From assembly GCF_021228125.1 (NCBI RefSeq), contig NZ_JAJQQS010000002.1, forward strand, positions 496,001-560,000: DNA of 64,000 nt, given 5' to 3'. Shown here one piece after another: positions 54,064 through 61,369 of the stretch (its first letter is position 1; the number at the start of each line of letters is the position of its first letter). The stretch is from Streptomyces albireticuli. GTDB taxonomy: Bacteria; Actinomycetota; Actinomycetes; Streptomycetales; Streptomycetaceae. The translations under genes and the position numbers were made by a program. The notes below the pieces were generated by a model. That model did not search any database. It saw nothing but the letters and a program-made list of their open reading frames with translations, and was not told where the DNA came from.

Positions 54064-55778
54064 GCCGTCGCCTCCAGGGACCGCCGCACCTGGGGGACCG
54101 TCAGCCACGGCAGGGGCGCCAGGACCTTCGCCACCTGCGGCGCGAACGCCGGGGACGCCACCACGACCTCCGCCGTCGGGCCGTCCGCGACGATCTCGCC
54201 GTCGGCGACGACCACCACCCGGTGCGCCAGTTCCGCCGCCAGCTCCACGTCGTGCGTGGCCAGGACGATCGCGTGGCCGCCCGTGGCCAGGCCGCGCAGG
54301 ATCTCCACCAGGCGGGCCTTGGCCGCGTAGTCGAGGCCGCGGGTCGGCTCGTCCAGCAGGATCAGCGGCGGCCGGGCCGTGAGCACGATCGCGAGGGCGA
54401 GCGCGAGCCGCTGGCCCTCGGACAGGTCGCGCGGGTGGGTCGTGTCGGCCACGTCCGGCAGCAGCTCCGAGACCAGGGCCCGGCAGGTGCCCGGCGCCGC
54501 GCCCGCGTCGCCGTCGGCCGCCGCGCACTCCGCCGCGACCGTGTCGGCGCACAGCAGGTCGCGCGGCTCCTGCGGGACGAGGCCGACGTGGCGCAGCAGC
54601 TCCGTGGGCGCCGTGTCCCGGGGGGACACCCCGCCCACGCGCACGGTTCCGGCGGCGGGCCGGTGCATGCCGACCAGGGTGCGCAGCAGCGTGGACTTCC
54701 CGGCGCCGTTGCGGCCCATGAGCGCGACGGTCTCGCCCGCCCGTACGGACAGTTCGACGTCCCTCAGGGCGACCACCCGGCCGTGCCGGACGGCGAGCCC
54801 CGTGATGTCGGCGGGACCGCCGGAGGCGGGGCGCGGGGCGCGGCGCGGGAATCCGCCGCGTGGGAAACCGCCGCGCGGGCGTGCCGTGGCGGGTTGTCCG
54901 GCACCGCCGTCCGGCCCGGCCGGGCCGGACCGCGCGGCGTCCGGCCCGGCCGGTGGTGCCAGCGGGGCCAGCCGCTCCCGCAGCGGGGCCGCCCTGCGGC
55001 GGGCGTCCCGTACGGAGAGGGGCAGCGGCGACCAGCCGGCGAGCCGCCCGAGCGCCACGACGGGGGGCTGCACCGGCGACACGGCCATGAGCTCGGCGGG
55101 GTCGCCGAGGACCGGGGCCGCGCCGGGCGCGGGCAGCAGGAGGACCTGGTCCGCGTACTGCACGACGCGCTCCAGCCGGTGCTCGGCCATCAGCACCGTC
55201 GTGCCCAGGTCGTGCACCAGGCGCTGGAGCACGGCCAGGACCTCCTCGGCGGCGCCCGGGTCGAGGGCGGAGGTCGGCTCGTCCAGGACGAGCACCCGGG
55301 GGTGGGTGGTCAGCACGGAGCCGATGGCCACGCGCTGCTGCTGCCCGCCCGACAGGGTGGCGATCGGGCGGTCGCGCAGGGTGGCGAGGCCCAGCAGGTC
55401 GAGTGTCTCCTCGACGCGGCGGCGCATCACGCCGGGCGCGAGACCGAGGGACTCCATGCCGTAGGCGAGCTCGTCCTCGACGGTGTCGGTGACGAAGTGC
55501 GCCAGTGGGTCCTGGCCCACGGTCCCCACGACGTCGGCCAGTTCGCGCGGCCGGTGGGTGCGGGTGTCGCGGCCCGCGACGGTGACCCGGCCGTGCAGGG
55601 TGCCGCCGGTGAAGTGCGGTACGAGGCCGCTGACCGTGCCCAGCAGCGTCGACTTGCCGACCCCGGACGGGCCGACGAGCAGACACAGCTCCCCCTCGGG
55701 CACGACGAGGTCCACCCCGCGCAGCACGGGCCCGCCCGCCCCGTCGTACGAGACGGACACCTGCTCGAACCGGATCAC
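54060..55778 (-). CDS. ECF transporter double ATPase (EcfA-EcfA' fusion)
   Basis: The 572-aa protein carries two ABC ATPase domains. The first (about 1-230) has Walker A GPSGVGKSTLL, Q-loop GTVGQDPLAHFVTDTVEDEL, signature LSGGQQQRVAIGS and Walker B VLVLDEPTSALD. The second (about 345-565) has Walker A GRNGAGKSTLL, signature LSEGQRLALALA and Walker B LILLDEPTRGLD. The signature LSEGQ of domain two is a variant. A Pro/Arg-rich linker (about 265-340) joins them. It is the energising subunit for cobalamin uptake. GTG 55778 follows AAGGAGGCTCCCCA and overlaps the EcfT TGA by 4 bp. Confidence 0.92.
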   Translation of the reverse strand: MIRFEQVSVSYDGAGGPVLRGVDLVVPEGELCLLVGPSGVGKSTLLGTVSGLVPHFTGGTLHGRVTVAGRDTRTHRPRELADVVGTVGQDPLAHFVTDTVEDELAYGMESLGLAPGVMRRRVEETLDLLGLATLRDRPIATLSGGQQQRVAIGSVLTTHPRVLVLDEPTSALDPGAAEEVLAVLQRLVHDLGTTVLMAEHRLERVVQYADQVLLLPAPGAAPVLGDPAELMAVSPVQPPVVALGRLAGWSPLPLSVRDARRRAAPLRERLAPLAPPAGPDAARSGPAGPDGGAGQPATARPRGGFPRGGFPRRAPRPASGGPADITGLAVRHGRVVALRDVELSVRAGETVALMGRNGAGKSTLLRTLVGMHRPAAGTVRVGGVSPRDTAPTELLRHVGLVPQEPRDLLCADTVAAECAAADGDAGAAPGTCRALVSELLPDVADTTHPRDLSEGQRLALALAIVLTARPPLILLDEPTRGLDYAAKARLVEILRGLATGGHAIVLATHDVELAAELAHRVVVVADGEIVADGPTAEVVVASPAFAPQVAKVLAPLPWLTVPQVRRSLEATA

Positions 55779-57604
55779 TGGGGAGCCTCCTTGCGACGGG
55801 GCTCGCGGCCCGGGGGAGTGGGGGGTGCGGTGGGGAGGACATCGGACGTCGGAGGGCGGACACCGGCCCCGGCCCCGGCCCCGGCCGGGGAACGGGCCTC
55901 GTCCGCCCGGTCCTCGGCGGCGGGTGGGGCGGCATCGCCGTGGCCCGTCGAGCGGGATGGCGCCGTCGTGGCATCGGGGTCTGTGCCGGTTTCCGTGGTG
56001 GGGGCGGGCGTTGGTTCGTCGGCCGGGCTTCGTCGGTGTGCCGGGTCGGTGTTCGCTCGGGTCCCTTGCGTGGGAGCGGGGCCCGGGTGGGGGCCCGTCG
56101 AGCGGGGCGGTGCTGTCGTGGGGTCGGGGTTTGTGCCGGTTCCTGTGGTGGGGGCGGTTGTTGGTTCGTCGGCCGGGCTTTGTCGGTGTGCTGGGTCGGT
56201 GTTCGCTCGGGTCCCTTGCGTGGGAGCGGGGCCCGGGTGGGGGCCCGTCGAGCGGGACGGTGTCGTCGTGGCACCGGCGTCCGTGCCGGTTTCCGTGGCG
56301 GGGGCCGCGCCGGTGTCCGTTCGGCTCACCTCCGCGGGGGCGTCCGCCGCCCGCTCCCGGGAGTTCGGCCTCGGGCGGCGGGCGCGGCCGGACAGAGCGG
56401 CCGTCCCGGCGGTCGGGCGGGTGGTGGCGCGGGGCGGCGCCGGGGCCACCAGGGCCGGGAGGAGGCCGACGAGGATCGACGCCGCCGGCCACAGCGGCAG
56501 GTCCGGGGAGGTCAGCGGGACCGCCGGGGGGTGCAGGGCGGCCGGGGCGTAGCCGTTCGCCCAGATCATCAGGGCCGCCACCGCCGCGCCCGAGCCCGAC
56601 ACCAGCCAGGCGCGGGCGCCCCAGCGGTCCGGGCGGTAGCGGGTGCGCACCGAGCGGCGGCCGCCCAGCCACAGGCCGGCCAGCGCGGCGGCGAGGCCCG
56701 CGAGGAGCAGCGGCAGGCCGTAGCCCGCGCCCTCGTCGGCCAGCAGGCCGTACGTTCCGGCACAGACACCGAGCAGCCCGCCCAGGGTGAGGACGTTCGT
56801 CGTGAGCCGAACCGCGCGCGGCACCCGCGCCGTACGGCCGTAGCCACGGGCGTCCATCGCCGCCGCCAGGGCCACGGAACGCTCCAGAGCACCCTCCAGC
56901 ACCGGCAGCCCCACCTGGAGCAGGGCCTTGAGGCCGTGGTCCGGGCGCCCGCGCAGCCTGCGCGCGGCGCGCAGCCGCTGCACGTCCGCCACCAGGTTCG
57001 GCGCGAACGTCATCGCGACGACGATCGCCACCCCCGCCTCGTACAGCGCGCCCGGCAGGGACTTCAGCAGCCGCGCCGGGTTCGCCAGCGCGTTCGCCGC
57101 GCCGACGCAGATCAGCAGCGTGGCCAGCTTCAGCCCGTCGTAGAACGCGAAGAGCAGCCCCTCGGCGGTCACCCGGCCGCCGATCCGCACCCCCTTCGCC
57201 CAGTCCGGGAGCGGGACCTCCGGCAGGGTGACGAGGGTGTGCGTGCCCGGGATCGGCGAGCCGAGCACCACGGCGAAGACCAGCCGGATCCCGATGACGA
57301 ACAGGCCGATCTTGACGAACGCCCCGTACGAGCGGGCCCACGGCGCGTCCGTGCGCCGCGCCGCCACCACGTACCCGGCGACGCCGATCAGCAGGCCCAG
57401 CGGCAGCGGGTTCGTGGTGCGGGACGCGGCGGTCGCGAGGCCCAGCGCCCATACCCACCACGCCCCGGCGTGCAGCGCGGAGGCGCGCCCGGTCAGCGGG
57501 GCCGGAGGGGACGGCGAGGCCGGCGGGGCGGGCGGGGCGACGGCCGCCGGGCCGCCACGGCCGCCACGGTCACCGCCCCGGCGCGGCGGGGTCCGTCCGC
57601 TCAT
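55775..57604 (-). CDS. EcfT/CbiQ-type transmembrane component with long repetitive tail
   Basis: Residues about 20-400 of this 609-aa protein are the membrane coupling component: GAWWVWALGLATAASRTTNP, ALYEAGVAIVVAMTFAPNLV and the two EcfT Ala-Arg-Gly motifs (RLRAARRLRG and AAMDARGYGRTARVPRAV), which dock with the ATPases. From about 415 a Pro/Thr/Asp/Ala-rich tail follows, encoded by a 150-bp repeat (two full and two partial copies). The tail has no parallel in typical EcfT proteins of about 260 residues. ATG 57604 overlaps the preceding TGA. The tail's location and role are unknown. Confidence 0.88.
   Translation of the reverse strand: MSGRTPPRRGGDRGGRGGPAAVAPPAPPASPSPPAPLTGRASALHAGAWWVWALGLATAASRTTNPLPLGLLIGVAGYVVAARRTDAPWARSYGAFVKIGLFVIGIRLVFAVVLGSPIPGTHTLVTLPEVPLPDWAKGVRIGGRVTAEGLLFAFYDGLKLATLLICVGAANALANPARLLKSLPGALYEAGVAIVVAMTFAPNLVADVQRLRAARRLRGRPDHGLKALLQVGLPVLEGALERSVALAAAMDARGYGRTARVPRAVRLTTNVLTLGGLLGVCAGTYGLLADEGAGYGLPLLLAGLAAALAGLWLGGRRSVRTRYRPDRWGARAWLVSGSGAAVAALMIWANGYAPAALHPPAVPLTSPDLPLWPAASILVGLLPALVAPAPPRATTRPTAGTAALSGRARRPRPNSRERAADAPAEVSRTDTGAAPATETGTDAGATTTPSRSTGPHPGPAPTQGTRANTDPAHRQSPADEPTTAPTTGTGTNPDPTTAPPRSTGPHPGPAPTQGTRANTDPAHRRSPADEPTPAPTTETGTDPDATTAPSRSTGHGDAAPPAAEDRADEARSPAGAGAGAGVRPPTSDVLPTAPPTPPGREPRRKEAPQ
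55945..56310. repeat. 150-bp tandem repeat in the EcfT coding tail
   Basis: Segments starting at 55981 and 56131 are about 90% alike over 150 bp, and a partial third copy starts at 56281; half a unit precedes at 55945. Period 150 = 50 codons, so the frame is kept. The unit encodes a Pro/Thr/Glu/Asp-rich 50-aa block with PHPGPAPTQGTRANTDPAHR. Confidence 0.85.
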
Positions 57605-58296
57605 CCGCGACGGCGGCGCGCCTGCCACACGGCGGCGGCACCGAGCACGACCACGGCGGCGACGCCACCGATCAGACCGGCCGAGGGGCCGCCGTCACCC
57701 CCGTCACCGGAGTCCCCGGCGTTCTCCGTGGCCCCCGGGGAGGCGGGCGTGGAGCTCCCCTTCTCCTTCCTCCTCTGCTCCCCGGCGCCGACCTGCTCAC
57801 CGCAGCCCGACTTCGGGTAGCCCGCGATGCCGCACAGCAGCGCCGACGAGTCGTAGCGCAGCGGCTTCGCGACGGCCGCGAGGGCCTCGCCGGCACTCGC
57901 GTCCTCCGCCACGCTCGCGCACGCCGTCCGCGGCCCGGGCGGCGTCTCGCCCCCGGGCGCGTCGGCGGGCGTGCCGAAGTCGACGACGACCGCGACCCGC
58001 TTGCCGCCGTCCTTCTCCGGCGTGGCCTCGCACACCGCGTCGAAGTCGGCCCCGGCGCGCGGCTTCGCGGCGTCCTTGGAGTCCTCGCTGACGGCGAACC
58101 GGAAGCCGATGACGGAGCCGTCGCCGGGCCGCGCCGTGGACGGGCCCTGCGTGGCGTACGCCCAGCCGTCGCCGGAGCCCTCCCAGAACGACCAGTAGCG
58201 GTAGCCCGCCGCCTGCGCGGGCGCGGCGCCGAGCGCCGCGAGCAGCCCGGCGAGGAGCAGCGTGCCGAGGGCGCGCGCGCCGCGTCCCCGCGTCAC
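57601..58296 (-). CDS. SCO2322-type exported protein (DUF4430-like, membrane-anchored)
   Basis: The 231-aa precursor has a signal peptide (ALGTLLLAGLLAALGAAPAQA, cleavage near residue 25), a small domain with YRYWSFWEGSGDGWAYATQG and DGSVIGFRFAVSED, a Pro/Ser/Gly-rich linker and a C-terminal membrane helix GLIGGVAAVVVLGAAAVWQA with Arg-rich end. The YW...W.Y...G.V.G.RF pattern is that of DUF4430, the beta domain at the C-terminus of eukaryotic transcobalamin. Four cysteines (AVCEAT, TACASV, LLCGIA, SGCGEQ) are likely paired. It belongs to the riboswitch-controlled cobalamin operon. GTG 58296 overlaps the TGA of the previous gene. Confidence 0.85.
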   Translation of the reverse strand: MTRGRGARALGTLLLAGLLAALGAAPAQAAGYRYWSFWEGSGDGWAYATQGPSTARPGDGSVIGFRFAVSEDSKDAAKPRAGADFDAVCEATPEKDGGKRVAVVVDFGTPADAPGGETPPGPRTACASVAEDASAGEALAAVAKPLRYDSSALLCGIAGYPKSGCGEQVGAGEQRRKEKGSSTPASPGATENAGDSGDGGDGGPSAGLIGGVAAVVVLGAAAVWQARRRRG

Positions 58297-59561
58297 AGCT
58301 GCTGCTTCTTCTTGCGGCCGCTGATCAGGAAGCCCGCGCCGACGCTGGCGACGAAGAAGACGCCGACGACCCACCAGGTGCCGAGGCCCCCGTCGTCGTC
58401 CTTCTTCTCCTCGTCCTTCTTCTCCTCCGCGGCCCCGGCCGCCTCCGGGGCCGGGCCCGTCGCGTTCAGCTGCGCGACCAGGTCGGCGCCGCCGAAGGAG
58501 CGCGGGTCGGCGCCGGCCGCGTGGGCGGCGAGCACCAGCTTGGCGAGCTTGCCCGGGCTCTTGTCGGCCCAGGCGGCCGTGCCGCTCTCCTTGGACGCGA
58601 GCCACTTCAGCGGCTTCTCGGCGGCCGTACGGTGACCGCCGGCGGCCAGCGCGAGGACGGCGTCGGCGGTGTTGCCCTGGTCGGGCTTGGCCGGGGCGCC
58701 CGGCATGGACGGCAGGAGGTAGCCGCCGTTCTTGTCGAGCACCGCGGTGAGGTAGCCGTCCACGGCCTCGGCCGCCGCGGTCGCGTCCTTCGGCCGGGCG
58801 CTGTCGTCGCCCTCGCAGGACAGCGGCTTCACCGCCGCGTCGGCGTCCTTCTTCACCGGGTCGACCAGGAAGCCCTTGCCCCGGGTGGCGAGCCCCGCGG
58901 CCGCGCTGGCCAGGTTGTCGGCGCGCAGCTCGTCCTTGTCCTTCAGGTACGAGAAGGCGCCGTGCTCCTCCTCTTTGGCGTCGCAGCCGAGCTGGAAGCC
59001 GAGCAGGGCGTCGACCGGGTTCTTGCCGTCCTTGACGGCGGCCTTCGCCGGGTCCTGCCCGGCGGCGGCGAACGCGCCGATCGCGATGGACGTGGAGTTG
59101 GCGTCGGTGGGGCTGCCGGCCTGGTAGCCCCAGCCGCCGTCGGCGTTCTGGCGGGCCTTGAGCCAGTCGAGGCCCTTCTTCACCGCGTCGCCCTGCCCGC
59201 CGGCGGCCACCAGGCCCTGCACGGCGGCTGCCGTCGCGTCGGTGAACTCGTCCTTCTGCGGGTCGCACGCCTTCGAGACGTCGGCGCGGTAGGCGGCGAA
59301 GCCACCGTCCGCGCACTGCTGGCCGGCCAGCCAGTCGACCGCGGACTTCGCCGGCCGGACCCCCACCGCGTTCTGTGCCACGAAGGCCAGGGACTGCCGG
59401 AAGACACCGTCGAACTTCGGGTCGGCCGTGCCGTAGAGCCCGGCCTTCGGCGACGGGGACGCGTCGGCGAAGGCGGCGGGCGCCACGGCCGCGCTCAGCA
59501 CGGCGGCGGCGGCCAGGGCCGCGGCGCCACGGCGCGCGGGGACGGCGAGGGAGGGGGCCAT
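58293..59561 (-). CDS. Surface alpha/alpha-barrel protein (squalene cyclase/transcobalamin-like repeats)
   Basis: The 422-aa precursor has a signal peptide (residues 1-33, AALAAAAVLSAAVAPAAFA), then prenyltransferase/squalene-oxidase-type repeats (WLAGQQCADGGFAAY, WLKARQNADGGWGYQ, AVLDKNGGYLLPSM, ADAVLALAAGG), which form an alpha6/alpha6 barrel, and ends in a membrane helix (LGTWWVVGVFFVASVGAGFL) with KKKQQL. Cysteines at QQCADG, KACDPQ, LGCDAK and LSCEGD may pair. In transcobalamin and intrinsic factor the same barrel binds B12. It is the first gene after a cobalamin riboswitch. ATG 59561 (MAPSLAVPARRG) follows GAGAGGCACC. Confidence 0.87.
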   Translation of the reverse strand: MAPSLAVPARRGAAALAAAAVLSAAVAPAAFADASPSPKAGLYGTADPKFDGVFRQSLAFVAQNAVGVRPAKSAVDWLAGQQCADGGFAAYRADVSKACDPQKDEFTDATAAAVQGLVAAGGQGDAVKKGLDWLKARQNADGGWGYQAGSPTDANSTSIAIGAFAAAGQDPAKAAVKDGKNPVDALLGFQLGCDAKEEEHGAFSYLKDKDELRADNLASAAAGLATRGKGFLVDPVKKDADAAVKPLSCEGDDSARPKDATAAAEAVDGYLTAVLDKNGGYLLPSMPGAPAKPDQGNTADAVLALAAGGHRTAAEKPLKWLASKESGTAAWADKSPGKLAKLVLAAHAAGADPRSFGGADLVAQLNATGPAPEAAGAAEEKKDEEKKDDDGGLGTWWVVGVFFVASVGAGFLISGRKKKQQL

Positions 59562-59898
59562 GGGTCGGTGCCTCTCGGTGGGTGTCACTGCGGTGGTCGG
59601 CCTGCGAGGGAAAGGGTGCGCGGCCTCGCACGGCAGCTCCGCCGCGAACTCCGCGCGGTGGCACCGGGCTCGGCTCCGTATACCTCGACGGTGCCGGTGG
59701 GCCGGGCGGCGCCGACGGGCGGCGCGACCGGCTCCGGGAGCCTTGCCGCCAGGGACCGGGTGGTCCGGCTCGCACGGCCGGCCGCGGGGGCGGGCGTGGT
59801 CACGGTTGCGGGTCAGCGCCGGATTCGCACCGGTCTTTCCCCGTTCCGAGGCGGGATGAAGTTGTCACGCACACTTTAGCCGCCCCTTTACGCCGTGC
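59562..59898 (-). other. 337-bp leader of the cobalamin operon
   Basis: Besides the riboswitch (59745-59868), the segment 59562-59744 between it and the first gene shows GC-rich stems (for example CGGAGCCGAGC / around 59670) that could be the expression platform; no T run is seen, so control may be of translation. The promoter should lie between 59868 and 59898, upstream of the MBL gene end. Confidence 0.5.
59745..59868 (-). promoter_or_regulatory. Cobalamin (adenosylcobalamin) riboswitch
   Basis: Reading leftward, the conserved core is clear: CGGGGAAAGACCGGTGCGAA (59843-59824), TCCGGCGCTGACCCGCAACC (59823-59804) and GAGCCGGACCACCCGGTCCC (59771-59752). These correspond to the GGGAA...GGTGAAA-TCC, the B12-box CTGNCCCGCAACTGT and the terminal GAGCC-GG-CC segments. 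It lies about 200 nt before the first gene of the cobalamin ECF operon, so AdoCbl should reduce expression. Confidence 0.88.
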
Positions 59899-61212
59899 TC
59901 ATACCGCCACGTAAGCGACCGGGTGGCTGCCCGGCACGGCCTCGGCCAGCCGCCGAGCGACGAGGTGGCGCAGGTGCGCCTCGGCCTCGGCGACGGCGAT
60001 GTTCCGCGAGGCGTACGGGATCCGGGCCCAGGGGCGGTTCCACGCCATGGACCCGGTGAGCTGCCACAGAGTCCGGGGCGTACGGAGCAGCGCGCGGAGC
60101 TCGGCGAGCCGGGCGCGGTGGTGGGCGAGGAGCTCCCGCACCCGGCCGGGCGCGTCGGTGAAGGCGTGCTGGTGGGCGGGGAGCACCTCGGCGGGGCCCA
60201 GGGCGGCGACGCGGGCGAGGGAGGAGAGGTAGTCGCCGAGCGGGTCGGCGGGGCGCCCGCCGGGGGCGCGGGCCGGCTCGTAGATCTCGTAGAGGCCCAC
60301 GTGCGGGGTGATCCCCGGCAGCAGGTGGTCGCCGGAGAAGAGCCGGCCGTTGCCCGCGCCGCCGCGTGGGTGGGCCTCCTCCAGGTGCAGGCAGACGTGG
60401 CCGGGCGTGTGGCCCGGGGTCCAGACGGCGCGCAGCCGGCGGCCGGGCAGATCGAGCAGCTCGCCGTGGACGAGCTCCCGGTCCGGCAGCGCCGCCCGCC
60501 GCCCGGGCGGCTCCCGGTCCCCGGCCCGCGCCGCCTCCAGCCGTGCCACGTGGGCGGCGGGCGCGCCGGCCGCCGTCAGCTTCCCGGCGAGCAGGTCGAT
60601 CCAGCCGCCGGGCGGGGTCCCGCGCAGGTGGCGGACGAGCTCCGTGTCGGCGGGGTGCATGGCGATCCAGGCACCGGAGACCTCGCGCACCCGGCCGGAC
60701 AGGCCGTGGTGGTCCGGGTGGTGGTGGGTGACGAGGACGCCGTGCAGCGCCTCCACGGACGTGCCGCAGGCGGCCAGCCCGGCGGTGAGGGCGTCCCAGG
60801 AGGCGGGGTCGTCCCAGCCGGTGTCGACGAGGACCGGGCCGCGGTCGGTCTCCAGGAGGTGGACGAGCGTGTGGCCGAGGGGATTGCCGGGGATCGGGAC
60901 GGGGAGGGACCAGACACCGCCGCCGTGGTCGGTTACGGGGGGTGGGGGCGGTGGTTGCGGTGGCGATTGCGGTGGTGGGGCGAGGGGCGTGGGTGACTCC
61001 AGTGGCCCGGGTGTTCCGGGCGCTCTGGGGGTGCTTGGTGTTCCGGGTGATCCCGGGGGCGTGGGTGGCGCGGGGTGCCTGGGCGATGCCGGCGTTTCCG
61101 GCGTCCTGGGCGTGCCCGGCGTCCCGGGTGGTCCCGGCGCCCCGGGTATCCGCGATTCGTCCGGTGTGTCCGGTGCGTCCGGTCCATCGGGTACGTCCGG
61201 CACGTGCGCCAT
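59899..61212 (-). CDS. MBL-fold metallo-hydrolase with collagen-like N-terminal tail
   Basis: The 437-aa protein starts with about 95 residues of Pro/Thr/Gly repeats (GPPGTPGTPRTPETPASPRH ... PPQSPPQPPPPPP). The metallo-beta-lactamase domain follows (about 100-330): TLVHLLETDRGPVLVDTGWD, the zinc motif LVTHHHPDHHGLSGRV, and GHTPGHVCLHLEE with SGDHLLPG. A C-terminal helical region (about 335-437) is typical of MBL hydrolases with a winged-helix tail. No export signal is seen. I start at ATG 61212 because GGGAGGTG stands five bases before; a GTG at 61218 overlaps that site. It is divergent from the aldehyde dehydrogenase operon. Confidence 0.86.
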   Translation of the reverse strand: MAHVPDVPDGPDAPDTPDESRIPGAPGPPGTPGTPRTPETPASPRHPAPPTPPGSPGTPSTPRAPGTPGPLESPTPLAPPPQSPPQPPPPPPVTDHGGGVWSLPVPIPGNPLGHTLVHLLETDRGPVLVDTGWDDPASWDALTAGLAACGTSVEALHGVLVTHHHPDHHGLSGRVREVSGAWIAMHPADTELVRHLRGTPPGGWIDLLAGKLTAAGAPAAHVARLEAARAGDREPPGRRAALPDRELVHGELLDLPGRRLRAVWTPGHTPGHVCLHLEEAHPRGGAGNGRLFSGDHLLPGITPHVGLYEIYEPARAPGGRPADPLGDYLSSLARVAALGPAEVLPAHQHAFTDAPGRVRELLAHHRARLAELRALLRTPRTLWQLTGSMAWNRPWARIPYASRNIAVAEAEAHLRHLVARRLAEAVPGSHPVAYVAV

Positions 61213-61251
61213 GGGCACCTCCCCGTCACCGCCGCCCGGCGGCCATTGCCC

Positions 61252-61257
61252 ACTATA
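61252..61257 (-). promoter_or_regulatory. -10 box of the MBL gene inside the shared operator region
   Basis: TATAGT on the minus strand (61257-61252), 40 bases before the MBL start. The -35 would lie at about 61275-61280 (TCAGAA), so the dyad at 61261-61278 fills the spacer and would block transcription when bound. Confidence 0.4.
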
Positions 61258-61260
61258 ACG

Positions 61261-61278
61261 AGAACTGCTATCAGTTCT
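61261..61278. promoter_or_regulatory. AGAAC-N8-GTTCT operator between MBL and aldehyde dehydrogenase genes
   Basis: AGAACTGCTATCAGTTCT is an exact 7-bp dyad (AGAACTG-CTAT-CAGTTCT). It has the arms and spacing of the dyad at 51205-51222. It fits a TetR-type operator controlling both divergent genes. Confidence 0.6.
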
Positions 61279-61369
61279 GATGCTGCGTCAGATCGGCGCC
61301 GGGGCCGGTGCCGAGCCGCGTCGGATCTACTGGGCGGGCGCGCCGCCCGCCCGTGGGAGGCACCGGGCA

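Noticed and set aside
54222..57820. Long plus-strand open frames opposite the ECF genes
   Set aside because: They are shadows of the EcfA and EcfT genes; composition is low-complexity Arg/Gly and no ribosome binding site or domain is present.
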